From Gentiana macrophylla (lineage: Eukaryota; Streptophyta; Magnoliopsida; Gentianales; Gentianaceae): DNA of 64,000 bases. The notes below the pieces were generated by a model. The model ran no database searches. It saw only the letters and a list, made by a program, of their open reading frames with translations, and was not told the origin of the DNA. The translations under genes and the position numbers were made by a program. The DNA is taken from contig JAOBSW010000758.1 in the NCBI GenBank assembly GCA_026214975.1, forward strand, positions 1 to 64,000, given 5' to 3'. Shown piece after piece: positions 24,326-34,860 of this stretch. Each line of letters starts with the position of its first letter. The stretch's first letter is position 1.

Positions 24326-25190
24326 ATGGCAAGTAGGAGATATCGAGAGGATATCTCCGGACATCTGTATGCATAAGATCAAGGCGAATGAGGATGCAAA
24401 ATGTGCAGACAGCCCCAGAGGAGAAGAAAAAGTGAATGGGTTAAAAGGAAATCATCAAACTTACGGACATGGGAATCATTTATGCCATCGCGGATAGTGA
24501 ATGGTTTCCCCGACTCAAGTAGTTCCCAAGAAGGTGGAATTACAATTGAGAAGAATGAGAAGGAGAGGAAAGTGCATTGAGACTTGTCCTTTGGATTCTG
24601 ATGCATCTATTATCAGCTCAATGAGGTAACCATGAAGATCACTTTCCCCTTCCCATTCATTGACCCGGATGCTTGGCGTCTGGCGGGACACGCATTCTAT
24701 TGCTTCTAGATGGATATTCGAGGATACTTCGGATACCCATCGATCGGTGACCAAGAAAAGACCATTTTACACATACTTATGGTACATTCGCCTCTGGCGA
24801 ATGCCATTTAGTCTCTGCAATGCCCGGCTACTTTTCAGCGATTTATGCTAGCTATCTTTGTGGGCTTGTAGAAAAGTGTATGGAGATTTTATGGGCGATT
24901 TTTCGGTTTTGGTCGATCTTTTGATGATTGCCTTGACAATCTTGATCAAGTGTTATCCGGATGTGTGGAAAGAACTTAGTACCAATTGGGAAAAATGCCA
25001 TTTCATGGTAGGCGAGGAATAGTTCTTGGCCACAAAATCTCCGCCATGGGTATAGAAGTTGATGAGGCAAAAGTGGAAGCTATTGAGAAAATGAGCTATC
25101 CTAAGAATGTGCGTGAAGTTAGAGGTTTTCTTGGACATATCGGTTTCTACGAAGATTCATTCAGGATTTCTCCAAGATAGCCAAGCCCCT
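24326..25190 (+). pseudogene. Ty3 (Athila-like) reverse transcriptase, 5'-truncated
   Basis: Visible RT pieces are DIERISPDICMHKIK at the left edge, VVPKK near 24520, LAGHAFYCF near 24681, the primer-grip side with RLWRMPF (24795-24815), and AIFVGL before the catalytic box. The box reads Met-Gly-Asp (24891-24899) where the family has Met-Asp-Asp, so the first catalytic Asp is a Gly codon (GGC). Downstream are GEGIVLGHKISA, GIEVDEAKVEAIEKM and RGFLGHIGFY (to about 25150), the RT thumb region. Frames shift several times. The N-terminal part of RT is lost at the satellite junction. Confidence 0.9.
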
Positions 25191-25780
25191 GTCCACTTTA
25201 CTAAAGGAAGGCGTTGAGTTTAATTTTGATGAGAGCTGCAAGCAAGCGTTTGAGAGCTCAAGGATCGTTTAATATCTGCTCCAATTCTTATATCGCCATT
25301 TGGAACCTACCTTTTGAGCTTATGTGCGGCGCATCAAACTATGTTGTTGGTCTTTGTTCTAGGACAAAGATCAAGGGAAATTCAGCCTATTTATTCGCAT
25401 GATCACACATTGAACCCCTCTAAAGTTAACTATACCACTGCGAAAAGAGCTTTTTGGCGTAGTTTTGCAATGGACAAGTTTCATAGTTACTTGCTAGGAG
25501 CTCAAGTGATTGTGTGGGTGATCACGTTGCTGCGTTGTCGATGACCAAGAAAGAGGCTAAACCGCGCTTACTACGTTGGATATTGACCCTACAAGAGTTT
25601 GGCGTTCAAATTAAGGACAAAAGAGGCGTGAAAGCGTGGTGGCTGATCACGTTTCTAGAATGTTAAGTGAGGAAAATGATGATCCGGATGATATAGATCT
25701 TTACTTTCCTCACAGAAAACATTATGTTGATAGGCGGTTGTCCTCGATGTTCCGTGGTATTCTTCCGTAGTTAACTACCT
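25191..25780 (+). pseudogene. Ty3 RNase H, degenerate
   Basis: Family phrases remain in order: AKPLSTLLKEG (25180-25212), NFDESCKQAFE, FELMC-G-ASNYVVG (25313-25350), LNPSKVNYTTAKRAF (25413-25455), MDKFHSYLLGAQVIVW (25471-25520), and a final SRMLSEENDDPDD (25657-25692). The first catalytic acidic residue after FELMC is written as Gly (GGC, 25328-25330) instead of Asp. This is the second Asp-to-Gly change in this pol gene. The peptide is broken by frameshifts. Confidence 0.85.
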
Positions 25781-25989
25781 TCATGCCGATTATCTTGATC
25801 CGGAAATGTCTTATCGGGAGAAGAAAAAGTTCTTTCTCGATTTGAAATATTCGTTTGGGATGAACCTTATCTTTTCAAGATACAGTAAAGATGGTTTGCT
25901 TAGAAGATGTGTTCACGAGTGCGAGCAGCGGGATATTATTGAGCGATTACCAGTGGTGGACCTTTAGGGTCACTTTAGTCCATGGAAAA

Positions 25990-26990
25990 CCGTTGCTAAG
26001 ATCTTTCAATCCGGTTTCTATTGGCTCACGATCTTTAAAGATCTGAAGCTTTTGTAAAGCTTGTGATAGGTGCCAAAGGACGGTACTCTGCCAAAGCGTT
26101 TTGACATGCCTTTGAAACCCATCCTAGAATCGAAGTCTTTGATGTGTGGGGTATCGATTTTATGGGACCATTCCCATCATCTTGCGTGTAATAAATACAT
26201 CTTAGTCTGCGTGAATTCGTGTCGAAATGGGTAGAGGCTCAAGCCACTCCTCGCAATGATCATAAGGCGGTAATGAAATTCTTAAAGAAGAATATCTTTG
26301 TGAGATTTGGATGTCCACGTGCCTTGATCGAGTGATGAAGGGGCGCATTTACGCAACCGACCCTAGAAAGTCCTTGAAAAGTATGGTGTTACCGTCATAA
26401 AGCGGCACACCATATCACCCGATGACTAGTGGTCGAGGTTGAAAGGAGCAACCAAAGCATCAAGAAAATCTGGAGAGAAGGATGTTGATCATAGAAAGGA
26501 ATTTGAGTTTGAAATTGGATGATGTACTTTGGGCTTCTGAGAGCGCCTATAAGACCCACATGGGGACATCTCCATATCAAATGGTCTATGGAAAACCATG
26601 TCATACACACTGTCGAGTTAGAGCATAGAGCTTATTGGGCTACAAAGTTTTTGAACTTTGATTCTCAATCTTGTGGAAAACATCATTCATTGATTACATG
26701 AGTTAGGCAATTCAAACTCCAGGCCTATGAAAGTGCTAGGATTAGTAAAGATAAGATGAAGCTACTCCACGATGCCAAGATTAAGAAGAGAGAATTCCAT
26801 GTCGGCGAACAAGTTCTTACATACAACTCAGGTTGCATTTGTTTCTGGAAAGTTGAGGACACGTTGGTCCGGCCCCTTGAGATTCTCAAATCATTCTGGA
26901 GGCGTTCTAGAACCCGTGGTTATAGTGGCGACCCGTTTGAGTGAATGGCCAAAGGTGCAAGCACTATATTGGTGAACCTAAGAGAGACCT
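25990..26990 (+). pseudogene. Ty3 integrase with GPY-type C-terminus, degenerate
   Basis: The zinc-binding end CDRCQR is at 26062-26079. The core contains FMGPFPSS (26159-26181), KYILV, then SDEGAHLRN (26330-26356) with the second catalytic Asp, and LKLDD plus SAYKTHMGTSPYQMVYGKPC (26542-26600). The C-terminal module has KMKLLHDAKIKKREF, EQVL and the LRTRWSGP block (26851-26875) of the GPY/F domain. It ends at VQALYW (26958-26975). Several frameshifts break it. It is the best-preserved domain of this element. Confidence 0.9.
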
Positions 26991-28823
26991 TTGAATGTCC
27001 GTTGCCTCGACATCCTCGGGTGTGGTGCTATGGAAGTCGAAGAATTCGGCAGTCTTCACTCAATCTGTTTTAGGAGGATGATTTGTAGTGGTCATACGAA
27101 GAAGTTCTATTAGTAGTTGGGATATGGAAGAATTGGAGAGGGGCGTCGGTTGAAAGCGTCATCGAGAGGCTCGAGAGAATGAAGAGATCACCATTGGGAA
27201 GTTCAAGCGTATATTGAAAGCCATTAAAGATTTCACCCCGTGTGTTAGATGTTGTTTTACGCAGACCACACTCTTGTCGAAGCCTACGAGGTAGTGGTGG
27301 CGAGAGAAAAGTTAAATGGCTTTGATCGGTGAGCTTAAGCGATGTCGAGCTAATGACATTAACCAAAAGCGCTCTTAGGAGGCATCTAGATATCACTTAT
27401 TATATTAGGACTCTCTTTTATGTTATTTCTTTTCTTTGATTTATTTGTTCCGTTTAAGTCTAATTAGGAGTAATTGTGCACTCTGCCTTGTCGGTTGATT
27501 CGATTTCACCTTATCCTTCTCTTTATCTCTATTTTGCCATGTTATATTCCCCTTTGTTCCCGAGATCTTGTCTTGTTTTTCAAGTGTGCGAGGGTATTTG
27601 CGATAGCAAGTGTGAGCTTTCGGATGATATCGGTTTTCCGGTGGATGGTCCACGTCTTGATTTCCTCAGGCATTCTGGATCGATGGCGATCACTTCAGAC
27701 TTGCCACCTAGCCAATTACAATCGGCTAAGTTCTTTATCTTTTTTATTACGCACAACATGAGGACATGTTGTAGTTTAATTAATGGGGAGGAATGATTTG
27801 ATATGTATCTATACATTTGCTTACATTCGTTATGTTTCTATGCAAAATGAGCTAGAATTTTCAAAAAATTTCGACATTTTGTTTTGTTTTGTCCCGAGTA
27901 AGCAATGCATGATCTTTGTTCGTTTCTTTTATAGTCATTGATGCTATATACTGTATGTTCAATAAGTTAGTTGTTTCACCCGATATTTATTTTTCACGAG
28001 ACATAGTAAATGATGAGCTAATTTATAAAGTTATACCCCTTTTCGACGAGTGATTTTTGATTGTCTTATAAGTCATGTACTTAGTGCTACGTATATATCT
28101 TGAGATTTATGATAGTTTGTATTTAGATCTGGAGTATGATATACTGTGAATATCTGAAGGTTTGAATGTGATAAGTAACACGTAACTTATTGTCAAATGA
28201 AAAAGTTGAAAAATATGAAGAATTATTGGGTGTGTCGAAAGCTAGTCGATGATTTGAGTGCGATAGGGTATACCACGTATGTCTATACCATTATGATGAC
28301 TAAAAGCTCACGGCTGGTCGAGAAAAGGCTGCCTTATGATTGGAGTAAGGTAGGGTGTTATCTCGAAATGTCTATTACGCTATGAGGGCAATGGCTCATT
28401 TCGATGTGTGTTTAAGTGAAATAATTAAATCAACTTATGAGAATAGTGATATGAATTAAGCGAAAGACTTAGTTATCGTTTATCTTATCCCAAGTATAAA
28501 CCGATAGTTATCTTTGTAGGGATTATCCTCTGAGTATTTCGAAAGGCCTGAGATATATTCTATCATCCTTTCCGGGATATGTCACGTTTGTGGAGTCGTC
28601 TTATGAGTGTCATTTATTGCTAGTCTCTGAGGGGGTATTAGCTAGTTTTGCTTGAATCAATTTCAAGTGTGGATTTAGTGGAAGTTTATTATGGCTATGC
28701 ACACACTGTTTGAAGTGAACCGATTTATTGGATCGTGTTGTATATGTTTAGATGTCTATCTTTCTCGAGCCTTTATCTTTGTTTGTTTTGCTCGGAACGA
28801 GCAAAAGCTTAAGTGTGGGGAGT
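26991..28823 (+). other. 3' internal region of the Athila-like element
   Basis: After integrase a short coding-like tail runs to about 27390. It includes a Gly/Arg-rich stretch and ends in the box AAGCGCTCTTAGGAGGCAT (27367-27385), also found in the Ty3 element at 40151-45535. From 27400 to 28800 the sequence is AT-rich with stops in all frames and I see no protein. In Athila elements an env-like frame can lie here; I find no support for one. The purine-rich AAGTGTGGGGAG at 28811-28822 directly precedes the LTR and is the polypurine tract. Confidence 0.7.
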
Positions 28824-30382
28824 TGTTAAGGTGAATTTATCACGATTTATAACGCTATATTCTATGATATTTTCCCGTAATTGTACTAATTTGCATATGA
28901 AACAAGTGTTTAATGGAAATATTGAGCAAATGATATTTTAAAAGAGATAATCGCAAAATAGGTTGATTTATGTGTTTTAATTATGATTTTATGATCATTT
29001 GGCGTTATTACATTTTTACGATGTTTTTATGTGTTATAGATGCATGTTTGAGGCTCAAAAGATGCTCGAGAGTTGATTGAGTTTGAGGTAATTGAAGATA
29101 AAAGAGATAATGAAGGAATGAGATAGAGAAAAAGAGATAAAGTTCAAGAAATCAAGATTAAATTTGATCTGAGCGGCGTCGAGTGGCTGACTGGCGTCCA
29201 TAGTGGGATGAGCGTCTGAGTGAATTGAGCAGCGTCGAGGGATGGAAAGTTGATTCAAGAAGTTTGGGCTATTTGGTATGGGCCTGTATGGGCGCAGTGT
29301 CTGGTCATGACTCGGCCCGATTTGAAGTTCATATGGAGATGGGACAGGCGTTCACCTATCAGGGCAGGCGTCCGGTAGCCGACTTAGTGAAACCGACTTT
29401 AAAATCTATATATAGTAGTGTTGTTTCTCCACACAAAAGACACAATACACTCATTATTCAAAACCTAAACCTAGGGCGGCTTTAAACTCGTTTTCTCCTT
29501 TTATTCCGATTTTTATGCACTTTAGATCTAGATTTAATTAGTTACTTTTATGTACTATTTACTGCAAATTTGAGTTCTTGAGGATGTTCGAGAGGCTAAA
29601 AGCGTCATCAAGCGAGTATTGTGAAGCCATCCAACGATTGTTGATTTCGTTTTCTTCGGTTGTCTTGTGAGTTTTATTTAAAGGTTGTTTCTTATTCATG
29701 TTTATTACGTTTAATTGCTTTTACATCGGAAGATATGCATGTGTGATTGTTTATTGTTGATGGAAATCTTAATAAACCCTAGATCATCATGAATAAGAAT
29801 AGTAATTTGAATCTATCATAGCGGAAGTTAATAGGTTTAATTGCTAGATTACAAACATAAAGTTTACACCTTTGGTTAGAAAGCGCGTTAATCTTGCATT
29901 GGAAGATAATAGGTTAATATATGAACTTTCTAAGGAATTAGGGTTCATGTTTAGATAAGGTGAATCACAACCTAGATAAAAACCACAATATAATCGAGAT
30001 AGGAAATCAATGCTTGTTGGATAGGTGGATCAATCCTCGTTTGTTAGTTATAAACTTGATTTAAATCCTTAAAACTTGAATTTGTTTAGTTAGTTTACTT
30101 TTATTTCCATCTTAGTTTAGTTTAGTTTAAATAAGTTCGCAACCCGTATTCTTCCTAGCTTTGGATCATATCCTCTGTCTAGTTTATTTTACTGTTTTGT
30201 TTTGTTTCATTATTTGTTTAGTTTAGTAATCGTGACATAGGTTAGTTAGTTAAACAAAAACTAGGGTTAGCAATGCTTGATTCCCGTAAGATCGACCCGG
30301 CATTAACCTCTATTACTACGATCCTTATACTTGAGAGTTAACGGATTATTACTTGTTTGCTTTGTTAGATAAATCCGTGACA
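28824..30382 (+). repeat. 3' LTR of the Athila-like element
   Basis: It begins TGTTAAGGTGAATTTATC right after the purine tract and ends CCGTGACA. Much of its length matches 59396-60914, including CGACTTAGTGAAACCGACT just upstream of the TATA box and the final segment. U3 holds several GC-rich GGCGTC/GCGTCC motifs in otherwise AT-rich DNA. The matching 5' LTR is not in the window. Confidence 0.88.
29407..29414 (+). promoter_or_regulatory. TATA box of the Athila-like 3' LTR
   Basis: TATATATA lies 10-15 bases after the conserved CGACTTAGTGAAACCGACT. The same pair occurs in the solo LTR at 59937-59944. The conserved spacing supports a core promoter. Confidence 0.6.
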
Positions 30383-32038
30383 TTCTATCCGTTAACCCGA
30401 CTTCATGAATCACGCTTGACTAGTGAGCGATTATGGTAGTTCTTAATGACGTGGGTTACCTAGAACTTATATTAGTAACCGAGGCAAAATAGAAAGGTAA
30501 ATCGTTGTTAGAGTGCGGGATGCCGGTTTGGCATTTATTTTGACTCTGATCAGAGCCAAAAGCCATCCTTATATGAATATCCACGATTCGCCTCTAAGCC
30601 TTTTGTAAGGTGGTTAGACCACCTTGACCCGACCATTTGTTACTAACCCGTATAATCGATGTCCATAGCCTTATTTCGGTCTACGTATCGTTGACTACCT
30701 TGCAATTGAGCTTTTATTTCCACACATTTATCACGATGTTGCAGGTGTTGTGGTATGGAGTCTTTGTTGTGACATTGTATTATTCGAGTCATCCGGTATG
30801 AGAGTGTGACGATGTGTGTTGGTTCGACTTTGTTGAATTTTGATGTGTATAGTTTTATACATACTGAGTTTATAGTTTGAAAAAAATATAAGAAAAAAAA
30901 AAAAGAAAAAAAAAAAAAAAGAAAGAAGAAGAAGAAAAATTTAAAAAGAGAGTGTTTATATATTTATAGTATGTGTTTTTATTTTTAGAAAGTGTCCAGA
31001 AAAAAATGGACCAAGTTATTGTTGTTTAGAGTTGAAGTTGGGGTTTATTTGAATATCGAGATTATTGTTATAGTTGGAGAGTTGGGGCGTTTGAAACCAA
31101 GTTTCATATTTATTTTCTCGGTTAAAGCTCATTTGCACCTTCTCTTTCTATTTTTATCGTAAATATCCTTTTGTAGCCACTAACTAAGCCTAAAGCGATA
31201 TAACCGTGCAAGTCACCTTTGACCGTACTAGGCGGCGATAGACCTCGATTAGTGGAGATGTTTCTGACGTATAAGCCTCACAGTGTAGCCTCGGTACATT
31301 ATCGTATATAATCTAAATCGGTCATTGGTGATAAATGTTGAAAAAGCTATACACGCACCGCGTTCTTTTTCGATACAAAGGTAGAACTTAAATCTTATGC
31401 ATTTGTGTCATTTACTTGTGTTTTACCATTTCAATTCTTATAGAGTAGATGTATGATTGCAATGTTGACTCCTCTTTATTTTTAGAATCGCTTTCATTTT
31501 TGCTCAAGGCGCAAGCGCTAAGTAGGGGGTAGTTGATGAGAGTCAAATTGGCTATCATTTTCTATGTAATTCTACCCGTTTATACCTCGTTTTATATGTT
31601 TTACGAGACATTTGGTTGTATTTTGATGTATTTACACCTTGGTTATCATTTGGGACCTGGGGCGTAAAGTCCGGGATTCTCAGTCTTTTCGAGTGTAATT
31701 TACTATACTCTCGGTCACCCTAGTGTCTGTAGGGATTATGTGTGGTATTTTTGTGATTTTGTGCAGGACTTAGGTGTTTGAGATGTCCGAGGAAGGCAAG
31801 ATCTGAGGATTGGAGCGTGTGGCGAAGCTTAAGCGTTCAAAGCGGATCAAAAGCGCGGTGGTACTACAACCATACCTTCCATTTATCTACATTTTGATCC
31901 ACCTTAGAGGCATTTTATGGGCTGGAAATCTTCATGAAAGTTGTATACAATTGAATGTTCTTTCCAACACATCTTGAATCACTCAAATAGGAGTCTCTGA
32001 GACAAATTTATGGCTGTTTTCTGAGGGTGAGTCACCAT

Positions 32039-32141
32039 AGGCGCCCGCCTAAAAATGCAGATTTTGGCTTAGAAAGTTGTTTGATAGGTTTTGTGAGGGA
32101 AAAATCGCCAGGCAGCGGGTATCGATCTGAGGCGCTCGCCT
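32039..32141 (+). promoter_or_regulatory. Paired GC palindromes upstream of an LTR TATA box
   Basis: AGGCGCCCGCCT (32039-32050) and AGGCGCTCGCCT (32130-32141) are near-identical, each an imperfect palindrome with AGGCG/CGCCT arms. They lie 112 and 21 bases upstream of TATAAATAC (32162). The surroundings are AT-rich, so two copies are unlikely to be chance. They are candidate protein-binding sites of the U3 region; function is inferred. Confidence 0.5.
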
Positions 32142-32161
32142 ATGATCGAATCGCAAAACAC

Positions 32162-32169
32162 TATAAATA
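32162..32169 (+). promoter_or_regulatory. TATA box of the second Ty3 LTR
   Basis: TATAAATA in the context CACTATAAATACCCCC, about 630 bases into the LTR and just downstream of the second GC palindrome. Confidence 0.6.
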
Positions 32170-32246
32170 CCCCCATTTTGGATCTAGATCCACCACCTTC
32201 TTCGACTCGTTTTCTTGATTTTCATCGTTTTCTTAGCTTATGATTA

Positions 32247-32345
32247 CGATGGAGTGTCGTCTCTGTTTCCGGAAGATGATTCACTATCCTTATCGAATCA
32301 TTTATATCCCTCTGGAAGGATAGTGGATCATCTTCCACTCCATCG
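32247..32345. repeat. Inverted repeat (foldback) at a transposon junction
   Basis: The right arm 32316-32345 (AAGGATAG...CTCCATCG) is the reverse complement of the left arm 32247-32256 plus 32271-32291, with one mismatch and a 14-base bulge (32257-32270) on the left. The loop is 24 bases. The right arm belongs to the reverse copia reading frame just before its RT (GVEDDPLSFQ on the minus strand). The left arm is an inverted duplicate of it, and similarity to copia pol stops here. Confidence 0.8.
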
Positions 32346-33430
32346 AGAGGCAGTAATATTGCCTCCTCCTCGCATGCCATCACGAGTAGGTGGCGAACCA
32401 CCGCTTCGAGTGCGTCTGAAGCGGTGCAGGATTCTCTGCATCAAGCTGTGGCATTATTAGTGTTATTTGTGACATTACGTGTCACCATTGGTGCGACCGT
32501 GTCGGGAAAGTAACTCCTCGAGTACTACTTTACGCCGAGGTTTGAAGTCGTCATATCTGATCCTCAGAAAGCGGCATTAGTGAGACTATCACCTTGTTGT
32601 CTTACGGATCATAAAAGCAGAACTGCTCTCATTCGCCCGGCATACCTATGAGCGGACATACTTTCGTCACGTGCTTACAATTTGCTAGTCTTGTCTTCCG
32701 GCACATGTGCAGCACCCCACTGAGATACGGTAATGGCGCAAACTAGGTTTACTCCTCCTTTCCATAACTCAATGGCGTCTTTTAATGAGACTTTGGCGAA
32801 CCACATTCAATATGTGGACCACTATATTTAGTGCATATCCCCAAAAGGAAATCGGCGGTGATGCGTAGCTCATCATTGACGACCATATCAATTAAGGTTA
32901 TGTTTCTCTCCGGCAACTCCATTTCTTTGAGGTGTTACAAAGTCTTTGAGCGTTGGGAGCAGATCCCGTGTTCTAAGAGGTGTCGGTGAAGTTAGTATCA
33001 AGTACTCGCCTCCTCGATTAGAACGAAGCCACTTCAATGATTTACCAAGTTGCTTTTCGGCCTCTGCCTGGAATTCCTTAAACTTACTAAAAGCTTCGGA
33101 CTTTCTGTGCAAAAGATAAACATATCCATATCTCGAGTAGTCATCGATGAAAGTCACAAAATACTAAAACCACCTTTAACACATACATTCATTGGACCAC
33201 ACATATGCTGAATGCACTAATTCCAAAGGATCTTTGGCTCTATTTCCACTTTGATGAGAAGGGTCGTTTAATCATTTTCCCTCCTGGCAAGATTCACGGT
33301 GAGAGTGTGTCAATAGATAACTCACTCAAGGGACCACCCTTGGCGGTCGTTTGATTCTTTCTCAAGGAAATATGACCAAGTCTTAGATGCCAAAGGCATG
33401 TTTTATCATGGTGAAACTTTCTGTCTTTTA
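32300..33430 (-). pseudogene. Copia GAG-pre-integrase and integrase (minus strand)
   Basis: On the minus strand a GAG-pre-integrase stretch with HLRLGHIS-like residues lies near 33390-33430. ESCQEGK and AKDPLELVHS follow near 33205-33300. The open segment 33157-32888 reads MTFIDDYSRYGYVYLLHRK and includes RSNRGGEY with the second catalytic Asp replaced by Asn (usual SDRGGEY). The part after QRNGVA continues with MMSYA.LPISFWGYAL, leading to a linker ending GVEDDPLSFQ at the foldback. Frames change repeatedly. Copia RT should follow but does not. Confidence 0.85.
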
Positions 33431-33436
33431 TGATTT

Positions 33437-33835
33437 ATGATGTTCTACTTTAAACATTTGGTGTTAAAGTGGAGTTTCTATCAGTTTAATAAAATAAAAT
33501 CCATTTTCCAAAATTGCAGAACAAATATCACGACCATTTTCGAAATGAGAAATTTTATTACTATCAAAGAAAGAGAATATGATTGTTCTTGCGGCATTGA
33601 AATTGAAATTAAATTTCTACGGACATTTGGAACAAAATAAACATGGTTTAAAACCAAGAATTTATTGCCAAAGCGTAAACTAACTACTCCCATTTGCTCT
33701 GCTTGAAACCATTTGTATTGTTGCCAACTCTATCGTCAGCGTGCCTTCCTACAGCTCTCACGTCTGAACTACGGATCTGCAAAGAAGAACAAACATGGTT
33801 AGTAGCTCTAGAATCTAGTATCCAAGTTGATACAT
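33437..33835 (-). pseudogene. Copia protease and linker (minus strand)
   Basis: Minus strand: WILDSRATNHVCSS at 33824-33783 is the protease active-site region. The usual Asp-Ser-Gly is written Asp-Ser-Arg (33807-33815), which should abolish activity. The open segment 33693-33481 (MGVVSLRFGNKFLVLNHVYF, then VRRNLIS) is the protease C-terminal part running into the GAG-pre-integrase. A related, more decayed copy is at 63126-63300. Confidence 0.82.
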
Positions 33836-33839
33836 TTTT

Positions 33840-34860
33840 AGCTACTGTATAGGATTCCAAGACTAGTAATTCAAAATCACATGTCTTATCCTTGCCCTTG
33901 TTCTCAAGGCCTTTCCCTTCTTTAGCCTCTTTGAGGTATGCTGGACAATGGCGCATCCAATGTCCTACCGTATGGCAGTGGAAACATTTCCCATTGGGCT
34001 TGGAAGTTGCCTTTTTAGCCTTCTTCTTCATCGGCTTCGCACGACTCTCTTAACGTTTTGGCTGTTTTGCCTACTTTGCCTTAGGCTTATTCTTGACTCC
34101 AGAGCTCGATGCTTTAGCTTCAGCCACATGGGCATCGGCCTTTACTTTCCCTTCTCGGCTTCTCCCATAGGAGATAGCGAACACTGCAGTTCACTAATCA
34201 AGCGAGGTGAGGATCAAATTTGAGTTTGTTCGCGACATAGTTACTCTTGTTGGAGGAACTCAGTGTAAGTGATTCTAAGATCATACTCACTTGGTTGCAT
34301 CATCAAATCTAGAGCCATGAGTCTCGGCATGACAAAGTACTTAATCATGTTCAACACATGACGATTCTTGTGACCTTTCCTCATTTTGGCTTTATGGCTA
34401 ACTTGGATGACCCTAATGTCTTGATTGATAAGATGGGGCACCAAACATGGAAATAAGAGAGTCCGTGATTTCGCGCACTCTCCATGTTCTCATGCTTGGT
34501 CCCTTATGATCTCCGACATGAGGCCCGACATTATGCCCACGAGCCTTATTGTCCGCCTCCACCCATCGCTTATGGTCATTGTGTATAGCTCATAGGCGTT
34601 CATGGGAGGAGTCCGAGGACAAGCCTCAGACGGACAAACTTAGCGTTTATGTTACTTTTCCGCTTGTTAAAGTTGTTTCGGTCAATTTTTCATTTAGCAT
34701 ATTTGTTACTTGAAGACAATATGTTGTAGAATAAAAAATACAGAAATAAATCAAATCATACACCGTAACTAAATATGATTTTAGGAATAATAAGCGTGAT
34801 GTCATGCATATAGTTTACCCTACCATTCCAAGGACTTAATCTCACACCTCTGATGCCGCC
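33840..34860 (-). pseudogene. gag: Copia gag (minus strand), degenerate
   Basis: Minus strand: a CCHC knuckle CFHCHTVGHWMRHC lies at 33986-33945, preceded by a Lys-rich run (MKKKAKK) and followed by a charged linker (KEAKEGKGLENKGKDK) into protease. Upstream, the 34444-34241 frame (MVPHLINQDIRVIQVS) is a shifted remnant of the UBN2-type capsid region. The N-terminus cannot be fixed; a start near 34850 is an estimate. Several frameshifts are present. Confidence 0.7.

Larger units (their letters stand above)
24326..30382 (+). mobile_element. Athila-like Ty3 retrotransposon, 5' half missing
   Basis: The element starts abruptly at the end of the satellite, inside the RT domain, and runs RT, RNase H, integrase, a long 3' region, purine tract and 3' LTR. 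RT before integrase defines Ty3; the wording of the integrase and RT segments is that of the plant Athila/Tat group. The 5' LTR, primer site, gag and protease are absent. The right end at 30382 (CCGTGACA) is placed by comparison with the related solo LTR at 59396-60914. Confidence 0.88.
30383..32246 (+). mobile_element. Second Ty3 element, 3' internal region and truncated 3' LTR
   Basis: From about 30395 the sequence resembles the 3' internal region of the Ty3 element further right (compare 30485-30720 with 44070-44300). Shared phrases include GGCAAAATAGAAAGG and AAGGTGGTTAGACCACC-like text. An almost pure purine tract lies at 30891-30939. The end ACCGTGCAAGTC...GTGGAGATG is also shared (31205-31260 and 44730-44790). 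A purine tract (AAGTAGGGGGTAG, 31520-31532) precedes an LTR starting TGATGAGAGTCAA at 31534. That LTR is cut at about 32246 where reverse-strand copia sequence begins. No coding domain is present; the upstream part would lie beyond the inserted Athila-like element and is missing. Confidence 0.75.
31534..32246 (+). repeat. Truncated LTR of the second Ty3 element
   Basis: It starts TGATGAGAGTCAA like the LTRs at 40151 and 45053 and shares the motif CCGGGA about 140 bases in, but is otherwise diverged, so it is a related subfamily. A TATA box is at 32162-32169. The right end is lost at the foldback near 32247. Confidence 0.75.

Noticed and set aside
27440..27820. Overlapping frames after the Ty3 integrase considered as an env gene
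   Set aside because: Several short frames are open on both strands at once, with no conserved motif, start context or transmembrane pattern that I could defend.
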